From assembly GCF_964355755.1 (NCBI RefSeq), contig NC_092672.1, positions 23,000,501 to 23,064,500 of the forward strand: a DNA stretch of 64,000 nucleotides. The letters are read 5' to 3'. Shown here piece by piece: positions 11,529 to 24,200 of the stretch (position 1 is its first letter; every line of letters starts with the position of its first letter). Source of the DNA: Antedon mediterranea. Its lineage: Eukaryota; Echinodermata; Crinoidea; Comatulida; Antedonidae. A model generated the notes under the pieces. It ran no database searches, had not been told where the DNA came from, and worked only from the letters and a program-made list of their open reading frames with translations. Position numbers and translations under genes: made by a program.

Positions 11529-11840
11529 AATATAATTTAGTACATTAGTCTTTCAGTACAATTTGCTTAGACAATTTGATTGGCTAATACCCGATTTGAA
11601 TAATGGCTTGGTAACTCAATCCCCTGTAATTGTAATTAATTTGAGAATCTGAACAATGATATAATTATTCATCTGTTGGACAAATAACTAAATAAACTTT
11701 TATTAACATAGAGTAGTAGAAATATATACTTTTCATTTATTAAACTTTATCACTGAAAAAAAAATACAAGGCACAAGGCAGTGAAAAATAAGTGATGAAC
11801 AGGTGGCAATCACATCTATCCACGTTTAACCTTTGAACAG
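11529..11840. repeat. Dispersed repeat flanking the 47-bp satellite
   Basis: CAATATAATTTAGTACATTA through CAATCCCCTGTAATTGTAAT and onward to AAGTGATGAACAGGTG recurs at 47925-48190 and partly at 48507-48640. The 47-bp satellite therefore arose within this repeat family. Confidence 0.8.
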
Positions 11841-12059
11841 ATAACAAAACATAAAAACACAAACATATTAGGCCCTTAAAAAATTTCTTACCCTACTATA
11901 AATATTAAAAAAAACAAACATGTAGGAGGCCTACGTACACGTACCAATTTAACTCAGCACCATTTTTATTCAAGTTAAACACAGTGAAATTCTTTGGTTT
12001 AATGAAAAATATTTCCAGGAAAAATGTATAAATACATTAATTATTATATTCCAAGTTTC

Positions 12060-12190
12060 CTGGACTTTCTGCATTCTCACTCATGATGACGATCAAAGTA
12101 TATTGATCGAAACGTCGAGAAACTCAACAGTTCTTTTCAGAACTAATACACGTGGTGTACCGCAAACTTTATATCAACATTCGATTTCGC
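12060..12190 (+). repeat. Retroelement-type tail with TGATGA...GAAACGTCGAG
   Basis: TCATGATGACGATCAAAGTA and TTGATCGAAACGTCGAGAAA form a stem (GATCAA/TTGATC) between TGATGA and GAAAC. Such sequences are common at the 3' ends of Penelope-like and other invertebrate retroelements. No coding part is attached. Confidence 0.35.
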
Positions 12191-12570
12191 CATGCAAACC
12201 TTCAAACAATATTACATTAATTATGTTGTTACAATTCATGATAAAAGTACAATTGGGCCCAAAACGATTGAACTGAATGTGATTTTGTGCGTCCCGAAAA
12301 ACCCAGCCGAAGCATGTGATTGGTCAGTCATTTTTCTGTCATAATATAATATTTATAACCATCATCTCTCAACAATCTCTCGATCTCACGCTCAGCAGTG
12401 ACTTTGACATCGGACACTCAGTATATTCGATCAATTTAAACATGGTCAATAGAAGTAAAATGATCAAAAAATCTGCTATAATTGATAATTAATTGCACGA
12501 TTTTGGAAGTAGGGCCTTTGTTTTTTAAGGTGGGGTGTTCGCTGGTAAAAGGGGGGTTCGCGCAAAAGGT

Positions 12571-12588
12571 GGGGGGGGGGGGGGGGGG
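12571..12588 (+). repeat. 18-bp G homopolymer in G-rich subterminal region
   Basis: A run of 18 consecutive G residues lies next to further GGGG and GGGGGG tracts from 12530. It is capable of G-quadruplex formation and prone to length change. It belongs to the transposon end that closes at 12627. Confidence 0.9.
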
Positions 12589-12610
12589 TTCGCCCGAACC
12601 CCAAAAAACC

Positions 12611-12627
12611 CTCTGGCTACGGGCCTG
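12611..12627 (-). mobile_element. hAT-type terminal inverted repeat fragment
   Basis: Read on the minus strand this is CAGGCCCGTAGCCAGAG followed by GGTTTTTTGGGGTTCGGGCG, a terminus style common in invertebrate hAT elements. The G-tract at 12571-12588 is part of the same subterminal region. No partner terminus was found in the window. Confidence 0.4.
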
Positions 12628-13094
12628 GATATAAGTAGGCTACGAAAGTTGTTATTTGATCATTTTGTTCCAAAATAAACAAGATGTTTTTGTCATGATT
12701 TATTGTGATACAAATGTTAAAGCACCGCTCACTCTGTCACCCACTTGATAAACTAATAACGGTTTCCTCCTATGTGTATCGTTCAGATAATAATATAATA
12801 TATATTTATGTGACATACTGTTCTTTACTATTATATTATTTGCATCTTACGTTTTTATGATTAGTACCAATTGTTGTAAAGTGTTTACATCATTACAGGA
12901 GAATTAATGTACATTTCGTTTACAAATAATTAAATATATTGAGTAACTATTCATTAACCTGGAAGTGATATTTTTGGCGTACATAATTTACAGACCACAA
13001 TAAAACATCACAGAATCAACATGCATTACTGATCAGTCATATGCATAGGTGTCACCCGGGCTTCAATTTCCAGAGGCGTTGGCCATGTTTTGTA

Positions 13095-13142
13095 GAACCA
13101 TTCGGGTTCACTCACTGGAGGGTGCGTGAGCGAAGCCTCTAG
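13095..13142 (+). mobile_element. Helitron-like 3' terminus, copy 3
   Basis: GTAGAACCATTCGGG is followed by GGAGGGTGCGTGAGCGAAGC and CTCTAG|T. It keeps the GAACCAT box, the GCGAAGC core and the CTAG|T end of the family, with a shorter or worn hairpin. The 5' extent is not identifiable. Confidence 0.4.
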
Positions 13143-13819
13143 TTATTATAATTTGTCTCCTATATTCAGAATCGTTTCAAAGACGTTTATATTATCCTCA
13201 TCCTGTAGATACTGAAATTGTTACATATACTCAAAGTGCAGTCGTTTCAGTACATATTAGACAATGGGCTGTTCTGAATGATTTTAATCTTCATGTTTCA
13301 TGTTTTTGAGGGACAATACATCTTTAAAGTATCTCAATTATAAATACAGAGCATGGGATAATCTAACTTTACTTCATTCTAATACTATTGAAAAACAATG
13401 AATATTATGGATAATCATTAAACTGGACTGACAATACTGAAAAATATAAATTGTTATATTTTGTTTAGCTCTAATCTCTAAAATGTTATATTAATCCTCA
13501 AAAGACAGTAAAAATAATGGCAGTATGAATTGTATTTTCACTTTAAATCAACTTTTAGACAATTACAAAGCTGTATTTTGTATGGGGACAATTAAATGGT
13601 TATGGTAATTTTCAACATTTTAGTGATTTACTAAAATGTATGCTTGGTTACATAATATAGGCTACAAAATGTTTATTATGTTGCTATATTAAAAATAATA
13701 ATTCAGTTGTTTGATGGAAAATAAGTTTGTTAAGATCAATTGACCAGAACATATGATAGCTCAGTCACTTTGCAGGATTAACACAATTCTAACATTTTAA
13801 TGTTTTAATATTTCAATAG

Positions 13820-13918
13820 AATAGCACATCAGCATTGGCTTGGGCTTCAGTATATGGTAATTTAAACATATGCCAAATATTGGTGGGTGCCGGAGCTAAA
13901 GTGAACCTCCAAAATAAA
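13820..13918 (+). CDS. Ankyrin-repeat exon A (internal coding exon, one repeat)
   Basis: This 99-nt internal exon encodes one complete 33-residue ankyrin repeat. The repeat reads NSTSALAWASVYGN, then the second-helix segment ICQILVGAGAKVNLQNK. It keeps the family pattern of T/S-A-L near the first helix, G at the turn, a hydrophobic second helix and GA-x-V-N at the loop. An acceptor (TTTCAATAG) precedes it and GTAAGTCATT follows it. The exon is a multiple of three with phase-0 ends, so it can be gained or lost without shifting the frame. Ankyrin repeats are protein-binding scaffolds; the partner and cellular role cannot be read from the sequence. The next intact exon of the gene is B, about 5.7 kb downstream. 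TGG replaces the usual histidine-leucine near the first helix, so this is a divergent repeat. Confidence 0.85.
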
Positions 13919-14419
13919 GTAAGTCATTTTATATTATTTAACATTTCAAACAAGTAAAAGTGAATGTAATACTAATTCACTGCATATTTTGACAGCTACA
14001 TTATTGTAAGAATAGGCAGAGTAGTATCAATAGTAACATGTTTACTATTCCCTGATATGTATAACTACAGATATGAAAATGATTACAAGTCTTTACATTA
14101 AAACTATAGTTTAAGAAAATTACACTATTTGTTGTATTTAAACATTTGTTCTACCAAACATACTGTAGTTGTGCAAGGAATGTTTATATATAGCAATGTA
14201 TGAATTTAATTATTAAACATTTAAATGTCTCCAAATAATAAGATGAAAGATATGATTCAATGTTTCTGTCTTTATTGGATTATCATCAGGGAAACAATAC
14301 TAATTCAATTAAAGTATGCAAATGAGGAAAGATAAACAAAGTAATTAAATATATGTAATAGTAATACCTTGATTTTAGTTTTAGATCTCAAATATTTTAT
14401 TTATAAAATCTATTTTTTA

Positions 14420-14475
14420 TTTGAGCCCTTTATTTTTTATTTATTTTTTTTTTATTTATTTATTTTTTTTTATTC
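14420..14475 (-). repeat. T-rich tract, possible poly(A) of the minus-strand LINE
   Basis: A run of T-tracts (TTTATTTTTTATTTATTTTT and more) lies 0.6 kb beyond the LINE stop codon, on the side expected for its 3' tail. The intervening 14476-15107 would be its 3' UTR. Confidence 0.35.
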
Positions 14476-15107
14476 ATTTCAAAAAAATACAACCATAACA
14501 CAAAATCACTTAAATATAAAGTAATAGGTATCAAAATGATATGAACGTTTAAATAAAATAACTTACAGTGATCAAACAATATTAAAAACTATAAATTATT
14601 AATTCCATTTTTTTTTAAAGTAAATAATTAATTAATTTTGGTAAATGCTGTGTTTTCCACAATTATGTAACTAATCTAAACTAAATATAATTCTATTAAT
14701 CAAATTAGCCAGAGATATACATTTACTAACATATTAATTTTTGTTTGTCTTTACATAGTAATAATAAATAATACTCATATACATACACATGCATACACAC
14801 AAATATATCTGAATCTGTACTATAACCAAGGAACTATAATATAATTGTATTAATTAAAATCAGATAACTACATTTAACAACATAACCATTTTTGTTTCTT
14901 TAAAAAAATACATAATATATTTTTAATTATCTGTATTTTAACCAAGGAACTAATAGTATGCCTATAATAAATAATTAAAAATATCTAACAAGTGCAAATA
15001 ATAATTTCTGGTTTACATTTTAATTCAATACAACAATAAAGAGCAAGCGTAATAATAATAATACACAAAAGTAAGTCATTTTCTTGAGAAACAGTATCAT
15101 TAAGTTA

Positions 15108-16131
15108 TTAAATATAATCTTCTATTAATCTCCATTTTTGTCTGAAATTATACAATGTACTTCTTTTAGAAGCAATGTTTTTTTCTACGTTATAATTAAA
15201 TTTTAACCGATTAAAGAAAACCTGGAAGACTGGCTTTTTGTGAGTTAATTTGTAACTAAATTAATTTTCTTAATCAACAAAATACATAGATTTAATAACA
15301 TATCAGGATTTTCTGTATTGTAACCAAATAATATGGAGGTTTTATCAAGGTTAATCTTTGTTTTTGAAATGTTTTCCCACCAAGTCGTGAATTCATCCCA
15401 TAGTTTGGTTACAATGTTACATTCAACCAAAAGATGGGTCATAGTTTCAATATTTGATTCACAATAGGAACACATATTACTCGGTACAATATTCATTTTA
15501 TGTAGTCTACTATTAGTTGACAAGCAATTCACATTAATTTTATACTGAAATATTCTGGTTCTTACCTCCTGAGAACATTTAAATGGTAATACATAAATAT
15601 TTTCCCATTTATCGCTATCTACACCTAATTCATCCTGCAATTTACTTTGAGATGTTGGTATTTTAAAGATTTTTTTAATTAAGGTTCTGTATATATTTTT
15701 TGTACTCATACTTTCTAATTCTTGTTCTTCATTCTTTACTTCCACTACAAACCCTCTCTTTTTATAATGTTTTCGTAAAAACCCTAGCTTCATGTTTGCT
15801 TTCCACTGTGGGGGTATTGCAGATATCGTCATTCTCCAGTGCATGAAATTACTTGTCGATAAGCCTCTCTTTATCCACGTATTAAAGGGAATGATATTAC
15901 CGTTTACTAAACATATCCCAACATCTCTGAGGCTCTTGTAATAAAATGGCTTGCCATGTATATGCATGTGCCTATTAAACCATATAAATTGGGACCCTTC
16001 GTTTACTGTATCAGGATGTATTAATTCGAAATAAGCGTTTAACATATCCTTATAAAACAATGGAAGGTTTTTCCAACGACGGACACAGTCCGCGCTTACA
16101 TTACAATAAAAAATGGTGTCGCCTCCTTGCT
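15108..16131 (-). pseudogene. 3' end of an L1/Tx1-like LINE ORF2 (5'-truncated, one frameshift)
   Basis: The minus strand encodes the C-terminal part of a non-LTR retrotransposon reverse transcriptase. Reading begins around 16131 (GGDTIFYCNVSADCVRRWKN) without its own start. It includes FIWFNRHMHIHGKPFYYKS, the SAIPPQWK region, FKCSQEVRTRIFQYKINVN, and a Cys-His zinc-knuckle segment MCSYCESNIETMTHLLVEC followed by LWDEF. These are the usual landmarks of the region after the RT domain. The continuous frame ends at 15245 in LVTN-stop. One frame over, the sequence continues KKPVFQVFFNRLKFNYN to RQKWRLIEDYI and a stop at 15108, the normal end of such proteins, so a single frameshift lies near 15240. 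The catalytic RT and endonuclease domains are absent. T-rich DNA at about 14420-14475 may mark the element's poly(A). Confidence 0.8.
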
Positions 16132-16189
16132 TATTTTAGGTTTAAGCTTAAACTGGGAAAATTTTATACACAAATAGTTATTTGTTATA

Positions 16190-17037
16190 GGGCCTGTTTC
16201 TGCTGAGCAGAAATAATCGATTATTAATCGATTATTTTTGGGCAGCAGAAACGTCGCAAAATTAAATAACCTATTAAAAATAACCGATTAAAAACACTCA
16301 ATCCATTGCATGTTTTAACCGATTATTTCTTGTTTTAACCGATTATTGCGGAGCAGTTATGAGCTGCAACACAAAAAGCGATTATTGACCACACTTTGTC
16401 CTCTAGAGTATGGCAACCCTCACTCACAGAGCATGCTGTTTATTTGCGCAATCGACGACGATCAACAAAACAATGATGTGGACCGAACATTTGATTGTTA
16501 TTATTTTGTGGGAGAGAATTATACCGAGAGGATTCTGCATTACAAGTACACCGTTACATCCCACCCAGTCCAGGCTAACAGTGTTTTGCATGTCCTTTTT
16601 TAGGCCTGTTGTTTTCGGTAGAAATTATATCCCAGCTACTAGGCTAGGCTAGGCAGAGTAGAACCAACAACGAAACGAACTTTCTCGCCGACGTGTCCTT
16701 ATTAATACATCATTATTCTGTTGTATGTGGTACGGTAGTAGGCCTAGATGTTTATTTTACAAATAATATAGCTTTACGTAAGAGTTCAATTTTTACTTTT
16801 TAATCCTAAATGTGAGAGTTTTAGGCAACGATACTGTAGGATGTAAACAAACCAACTCTCATCGGCCTTCCATAACTTGAACTGCGTTGTGGGAATTGAT
16901 GACATGATTGTTAAAAAGCGATTACCAGATAACCGATTAACGGTGGAGAACATTTTCAGTTACAATGCAATCAATTCTGTGGTTTGTGGTACTTAGGAAA
17001 AATCAATTATTTTTATTTTTTCAGCAGAAACCGACCC
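16190..17037. mobile_element. TIR element A of the GGNCCTGTTTCTGCTG family
   Basis: The left end GGGCCTGTTTCTGCTG is matched by the right end CAGCAGAAACCGACCC. A second inverted copy, GCAGCAGAAACG at 16242-16253, sits just inside the left end and forms a short hairpin with it. The core is built from repeated CGATTATT / AACCGATTA words, including a palindrome AATAATCGATTATTAATCGA. Short ORFs inside (16346-16652) have no recognisable product. The flanking trinucleotides are ATA and TAA, so a target duplication is not clean. Confidence 0.55.
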
Positions 17038-17336
17038 TAAAAAATTTACAATTTGTTGCTGATGCACTATATTACAAACAAAATTTACCACTCAGTTTCA
17101 AATTCAGACCTCTCCTGATAATCACGGGAGTTTCTTGATATTTCATTTCATCTGCTTTTCCGTAAAAAAAAAAAAGATTTCTGATTTTTTGGATAATTCA
17201 AAAAATGTCCTGACAATGTATATTTCTACTACTAGTATGAGAATAGATATAGATAAAGATAATAAAGAACAAGAATATTGACTTGTAAGATATTTGAGTA
17301 AACTACTTTGCTTAATAGGGGACAATACAGTCATTC

Positions 17337-17480
17337 AGCGTTCGGGTAACAAACTCGCATGATGAATATACATGTGGTAAATTCTTACCAGAGGGGTACA
17401 TGTACATCAAATGGAATTTCACAACATTCGTTCGGTGTTCGGGCAACAAACTCGCATGATGAATATACACGTGGTATACT
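17337..17480. repeat. 97-bp direct duplication
   Basis: TTCGGGTAACAAACTCGCAT, then GATGAATATACATGTGGTA, occurs at 17341 and again with small changes at 17438. The sequence between (ACCAGAGGGGTACATGTACA) resembles the CAGAGGGTGCGTGTACGTCA block inside the 2.7-4.4 kb transposon. Confidence 0.7.
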
Positions 17481-17725
17481 AGAGTGCGTGAAATTGTAAT
17501 TATTTCTACTTATTTGTCTATATTATACGAAAATAACGTTTAAATCCTGTTTAAAAAAAATTGTTTTCATTCAGTTTGCCGACGACATTTTTTTTTTGCT
17601 TTGATATGAAATATGAATCAATATTTTTACGATTGACGATTTAGTGATGCTTATCAGCATGTTAACGCATGTTTCAATCGTGACTTGATTCTTGTTAACG
17701 CAAATTGGCGCGAAGTAGCAAGATT

Positions 17726-17728
<3 letters not shown>

Positions 17729-17765
<37 letters not shown>

Positions 17766-17812
17766 GATTTTTATAGCGCACATACCACTCCAGAGTGCTC
17801 AAGGCGCATAAT
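17729..17812 (-). repeat. Retroposon 3' tail ending in an (ATT)n microsatellite
   Basis: Read on the minus strand this is GCGCCTTGAGCACTCTGGAG, then GCGCTATAAAAATCTTATT and about twelve ATT units. The GCGCCTTGAG...GCGCTATAAA layout is a familiar 3' tail of CR1/L2-type LINEs and their SINEs, so the microsatellite is the element's tail. Confidence 0.65.
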
Positions 17813-18139
17813 AGTAGGTAATGCAACGCAACGATTTACTGTCACTCTCGCTCACGATCAAACAGGCCTTACTGTAATTTCGGTTAGTTTTACATTTTGC
17901 CAGAGACATATATGATTACTGTATGCGTTTGTGTCGTTTGGAATAATTTGTTGATCATAGCCATGAACTTTTTTTGACCCAAATCAATGCACATGTTTAC
18001 CAACCGCTGAACGAGCACATGGTTACAACTTCTGTAGTTTGGCCAAGCTATCCCTTCCTACTGTATATATATTTCCAAGTTGTGAAGTCTGTACATTTTG
18101 CACATTGTACACTGAATCATTAATACAATAAAAAATAAT

Positions 18140-18450
18140 TACCGTATTTATTTGAATAAATCTCCCTCTCCCCATCCTGAATAAACATTCCACATAGAAC
18201 ATTGTTTGAAAACTACCCCCGTCCCATGCATACACACAATATTGTATTGTAACACATTTTTATTTGTAGTAGCATTCATTATCTTCCATGATCTACATTT
18301 ACCAAATACTATTTGATCTATTTTTTATTGTATTTTTTCACTATTTTATATTAATTCACTATACAGGTTACCATTATTACACCTTAAAAAATGAATGCCT
18401 CTTTCAAATAAACGCCTCTCTCGCAAACACGCCCTTTTACTAACCATCTC
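18140..18450 (-). repeat. Dispersed repeat with GGCGTTTATTTGAAA ends
   Basis: On the minus strand it opens GAGAGGCGTTTATTTGAAAG and closes GATTTATTCAAATAAATACGG. A plus-strand relative lies at 53145-53455 (GGAGGTGCTTATTCGAGGG ... GAGAGGCGTTTATTCAAATG). ORFs here are incidental. Confidence 0.55.
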
Positions 18451-19610
18451 AAACAATAAACATCCTGGGGCTTTTAACAATTGTTTGTTTGCTAAAGCAT
18501 TGACTCGCCTATTTTTTATGAAATCTGCTGCATGTTCCTTTTTTACTTTTTTAAACTGTACAATAAAGCTATAGGTGCATATTTTATAGGATACCAAATA
18601 AATTGAATAGTGAGAAAAAATAAGACCATTTTTTTCTTTTTAGAATAAATCAGCATCCTCAATAATTATCACATTCAAAATACTTTTAACTATTAATGAT
18701 TCCAAATTCTTCAACAGGGCTACTGTTTTGATTTTTACAATCTTAAATTGAACGTTTCCAACTGTAAAGTTCTGGCAATTAAAAGAACTTTCAACATTTT
18801 TTAAATCAAATGTCCTACAGTAAATGTTGTGAGGAAAAAACAGTTTCTATTTGTTCAGGTAAAATTTTAAACCCAGTGTGAGTTTGAAAACAAAGGCTTG
18901 TTTTGTGTACTTAATATAAACTGATGTAGGAAATATACATATTTTACAGTGGCTCAACCATGGAGTTAAATTTGTTCCATAATTTAAATAGTATTTCTTG
19001 AGTTTATTAAATCATCAAGTAATTTGATAAACATTGAACAATAACAATTTATTAAAAAGTTGTTACAAAATGGATTATATGATGATAGAGTGGAATAATT
19101 CTAGATTATTGGGGATAAAATATATTTGATACTATTAAGCCATTTCCATATACAGATAGCCTTATTCAGTTTAATTAAAACTGTATATTTTTATTTTAAT
19201 ATGCAGTTTTTTTTTTTTCACATTTATGATTTTTGAATAAATTTGTAGGTTTACAATCTAATTTTGAAGTGTGTATCTATATCTTTTATGTATTTTTGTG
19301 TAATATTTTCAAACTTTAGCTATCCTTCTACTTATGTATTATTATACCCCAAAAATAAGTAGTTTAATCAAGTGTGTGATACACTACACGAAACAGTAGC
19401 TGTTATATTGGTTCGATGGGGTTTGCTATGTTTTTTGGAGGTTTGTGGGGTTTAGAAATTATTTTAAACCAAAAAATGATGTTTACCCTAAAAGTAAGTA
19501 AATTAGCAATGATCATACAGTTATCATTTTAAAATAGATTTTGATAAATTTGTCTGTTATTAATACAGTAGCATCTACCTTTGTATAACCTCTGTGCTTA
19601 ACATTTTCAG

Positions 19611-19709
19611 TATGGAATGTCACCTTTGCATCTTGCTAGTCAAGAGGGATACGAGGAAATCTGCCATTTTCTAATTGAAGCCGGATCCAATATCCATCTT
19701 GTTAATCAA
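19611..19709 (+). CDS. Ankyrin-repeat exon B (internal coding exon, one repeat)
   Basis: This 99-nt exon encodes the most canonical repeat in the window. It begins YGMSPLHLASQEGY and continues EEICHFLIEAGSNIHLVNQ. The PLHLAS first helix, the G at the turn and the LIEAGSN second helix and loop all match the ankyrin consensus. A pyrimidine-rich acceptor ending ACATTTTCAG precedes it and GTAAGTCATAC follows it, giving phase-0 boundaries exactly at the repeat ends. Upstream and downstream intronic sequence (for example the acceptor region around ATAACCTCTGTGCTTAACATTTT, and 19853-20060) is recognisably shared with decayed exon E at 60.3 kb. The two therefore come from an exon-plus-intron duplication. 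It belongs to the same plus-strand gene as exons A and C. Confidence 0.9.
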
Positions 19710-21293
19710 GTAAGTCATACAAACCTATTTATTTAGGTGCATATTGTGATTTTAAAGAATATACCAATTTTGTTAAAGATGTTTAATTTTTTTAATAACA
19801 AACAATAATATATTTTAATATTATGGTTTCATTAAATTAATGTTTACATTTTTCATAGAATCTACAAACTCAAATTGAAGATCTTTAATATAAATGATTC
19901 TGTCTGATGTCTTATTGTTGTACAGTATTATAGAAAAAATCATTTCCTCTTAGACCTTATCTTTATTCATTAAACTTATATTTTAACGAATTACATTACT
20001 GTATATGTCGCTCTTTTTTATTCTTAGACATTTTTTTGGCGCATGATCTTAATTGTGGCACTTTTTCTATAAACAATTTCATAGAATTACGATAAATAAT
20101 ATTAGTAAGTTAGGGCATGTATGCAACCATAATTCAACTATGTTACAAGTGGTTGGTTGCAAATAAGTTGTCCATACACCCACAAAAACGGAGTGGGAAT
20201 CTAAAAGAAAAGTTTAAAATATTTAGAATTTCAAAGTAATTTTTATTGATTATACTATCCTTAGTCATGATTTCATTGAGTACCTTGGTTTACAAATTGA
20301 TAACTGTATTTCAAATGAAGACTACTTTATGTTATTGTTACATGCAAAAAAGCACTGAATTCAAAACTGACATTTTTGTACAGGCACGCTGCTTCTTAGA
20401 CATGCAAAGTAGACACTTTTATGCTCTGAAATAATTCAATGTGTCTTCGACTACTGTATGCTACATCAGTCTGGTATTCTGGTTTAACTTCACTCCTCAA
20501 AATAAACTGTAACCCTAAATAAAATTGTACATTTTATTCTTATCACCCACTAACAATCAACCACTAATGAAACAATTAACAGTAGAAAATGTTGAGTTAT
20601 TTTGGAAATATTCTGGATTTTTTTTTCTAATTTGTTGAACTTCAGTTTTAATGTATGTTTGTCAATTCTCTGTTTTTCTTCTCTGAGACAAATATGGTAC
20701 TACATTTTTCGCATGTACGCGCTCATGAACTTTTGTCTGTTCCACTTAATAAAGTTGAATTGTCAAGTTTGTTGAATTTAGCCTGGTTAATGTCTGTCCG
20801 TTCATTTGTTAATTTAATATTTGTACAAATTTAGGACATACAGTATAGCATCTTTACTTTTTATAGGGTCTATTGAACCTAGTTTGACTCTCTGTCCATC
20901 TTTCTGTTCTCAATTTTAACCTTTGGACTTAGGGTATTTAATATAAAAATGCCACCTTCGGTTTTTGCGAGTGGGAGATGTGGAAATGACAATTCATAAC
21001 GAGAGTATCTCCCCAATCCTATATTAGAACAAAGTAAATTCACTTTATCTAATTATAATTTGAGTAGAATATAAAAAATGATAATGAAATATAATGAAAC
21101 ACCTAACTTTTTCTTCAAATATGTTAGATACAGAGATGCTGTACTGACAGCTGTAAGTTGCTAACTTTTTTTGTGCAATTGTTGTGTATTAAAATTGATT
21201 AGGGAAAAAAGAAATCACAAAACCTTTTAATCTTTTGTAGTTTATTGTAAAGAACATTGTTTTTATTTCATTTTCAAAAATAGTAGTATACAC
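19710..21293. other. Intron after exon B
   Basis: 19853-20060 aligns with the intron after decayed exon E. The remainder shows no structure beyond AT-rich tracts. Confidence 0.6.
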
Positions 21294-21296
21294 TTA

Positions 21297-24200
21297 TAGT
21301 CCGGTGGCAGGAGGGGGGAATCACCACCCGAAAGGGGACAAATTGCTATCCAACTTTTCTAGACTAGATTTTTCCGTAGATTACGAATATGGAAGGTAAT
21401 CGATCAGGAGAGGAAGCGTTTTCGAGATATAAGGGGTCAAAGTTCAAAATTGACCAATTACAACAATGTATTATGTATATGTATTATAACAAATTTATTG
21501 AAGCACAATTTGGTCTTTTATTACATTTTTATGATTATAAGTGTCTATTCAATCACCTTATGAAAAAAAATCCTTTGTGATTAAGGGTCAAATGTCAATA
21601 TTGACCAATCATAGAACATACCTATAAAACCAAATAAAAACTAATATTTAATCAAAATTGGATGTTTTCTCATCCTGTTAATCAATCATACGCAATGTAA
21701 AAGAGCGAATACATCATTTCATCAGTTGACATAAGGTCAATTTCATCAGTTGACATAAGGTCAAATGTCAACATTTTAATACGCGTATTAGTTAACAAAT
21801 AAATGCAAAGTTGTCCAAACTATGATATTGATGGTTTTACAAGTAATCAAATTATTTGATTAGTAAAGTTATGTTATTTCATTATAATACTGTATTTAAT
21901 CAAATCAGACTTCGATCAGGATAGGAAGGGAATAGGAAGAGATAAGGGGTCAAAGTTCAAAATTGACCAATTATAACAATGTATTATATACTATTATAAC
22001 CAATTTATTAAAGTTCAATTTGGTCTTTTAATACATTTGTATGGTTATAGGTATTGTATGGTGTTATTCAGTCGCCTTATAAAACAAATACTTTGCAATT
22101 AGGCTAAAGGTCAAATGTCAATATTGACCAATCACACAATTTGCATTTAAAACCAAATAAAAACTAACATTTAAGACAAAATGTTATGTTTTATCATTCT
22201 GTTAAGACATCTATCAATCATACACAATCAAAAGAGCACATTTATCATTATACAAGTTGACATGGGTCAAAGGTCAACATGTGAATAAATGATATACTAA
22301 ATAATGCAAAGTTATCAGTGAAGTTATGGTATTTTTATATTTTTTCTAGTGCACATTATTTTAAATGTTTTAATATAGGCCTAATACTGTAAAATAAATA
22401 ATAAAATTAATATTATGACGATTAAAATGTTATGATGTTAAAATGTTGCGCTGACCTTCAATGATTTGCCACTATACAGTTGCATTTATTAGGGCTACAA
22501 TATTCGTTTTTGGAAAATAAACTACTATTCATCAGCAACCAGATAATACCAATTCGTACAGGATAGGGCATAAGCAGATCCAGGTGGCCAAACTCAATCC
22601 ACAACTCACTACACAGACAGACCACAATTTTTATATAGTTTGGCCCATACAGGAAAGAGTTTCCTGTATACAAAGGATTCTAAAATAACCTATATGGATT
22701 TGCCCGAATGAACCCTCTAAGGATCCTTTTGGGATCTCTATGTGGTGTGCTACATAAGGCCCTGTATTAGAAATTAGTATGGGGTAAATAGTTCATGGAT
22801 GAACTATGAAATAAAACTAAATGTGCACCCTCAATCTTTAAATAACATTTATGGATTTGCCCAAATGAACCCAGGGGCCGGTCGTTCTCCATGGATGGAT
22901 ATTAAGCCCCATAATGGAAATATAAGGGGTGACACTGTGAGTTCATATAGACAGGCGCGGCCCATGAATTAAGCTGCCTGTGCACTCTCGATCCTTAAGA
23001 AAAATTTATAGATTTGCCCAAATTAACCCAAGGGCCGGTCCTCCATGGACATTAAGCCCCATAATGGAAATATAATGGGTGGGTTTATATAGACAGGCAG
23101 AACCATGGAATAAAGCTGCCTGTGCACTCTCGATCCTTAAGGAACACTTATGGATTTGCCCAAATTAACCCAAGGGCCTGTCCTCCATGGATGGACATTA
23201 AGCCCCATAATGGAAATATAATGGGTGACACTGTGGGTTTATATAGACAGGCACATGGAATAAAGCTGCCTGTGCACTCTCGATCCTTAAGGAACATTAT
23301 GGATTTACCCAAATTAACACCCAAAGGCCGGTCCTCCATGGATGGACATTAAGCCCCATAATGGACATATAAGGGGTGACACTGTGGGTTCATAATAGAC
23401 AGGCGGGGCCCATGGAATAAAGCTGCCTTGCACTCTCGATCCTTAAGGAACACTTATGGATTTGCCCAAATTAACCCAAGGGCCGGTCATCCATGGACAT
23501 TAAGCCTCATAATGGAAATATAAGGGGTGACAATGTGGGTTTATATAGACAGGCACATGGAATAAAGCTGCCTGTGCACTCTCGATCCTTAATGAACCGA
23601 TTTGGATTTTGCCTAAAATGAACAGCAGGTCATCTATTTAGACCCTTCTGTGGTTCTCTACTGTATGTTCAGTTCTACATTTGTCTCTTGTATCGGATCA
23701 ATGCATTTGGCTACATAAGTTACTGTGTTAGAAATATATCGGGTAACTAAAACTGTAGGTTCCAATATTAAGCCATGGGAAAAGCCTGTCTGTGCACCCT
23801 CAATCCTTTTAAAAGGAACCCATATGGATTTTCCAAAATGAACCAAGGGTAACTTCTGAATTCTCTATGAGCCGTACATTCCGTTTATTGATTGCTCAAA
23901 AGAAAGACATTGTACTGTATAGTAATAGTATTATTCCCCTTCCACGCCTCTTTGAATTAAATCCGCCCTGATAGGCTCTTATGTACAGGATTTCAAGGCA
24001 ATAATCACACTTGTATTTTTCAAACAGTATAATCTATTAGATTGAATAAAAATATCTATTATAAACAATTTGCCGTTAGAAATCTCTATGCCATGTCGTT
24101 ATTTAGATGAGAAAAACAGGTCAAAGGTTTTTTGAAAAAAATGTTGCATTATGGCAAATATAAACATATATATTGTGAACAATGTGACACCAAAATTTGC

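Larger units (their letters stand above)
11841..13094. other. Gene-free stretch with transposon debris
   Basis: Apart from the retroelement-type tail, the hAT terminus and the G-tract listed separately, nothing is recognised here. Confidence 0.5.

Noticed and set aside
12084-12115. Active hammerhead ribozyme
   Set aside because: The essential C before TGATGA is A, and the stem II register leaves an extra base. Kept only as a resemblance.
16346-16652. Two overlapping plus-strand ORFs
   Set aside because: They lie inside TIR element A, share the same DNA in two frames and resemble nothing known.
23122-23352. ORFs on both strands over the 150-bp tandem units
   Set aside because: Repeats of the array unit inside the 3.4-kb element.
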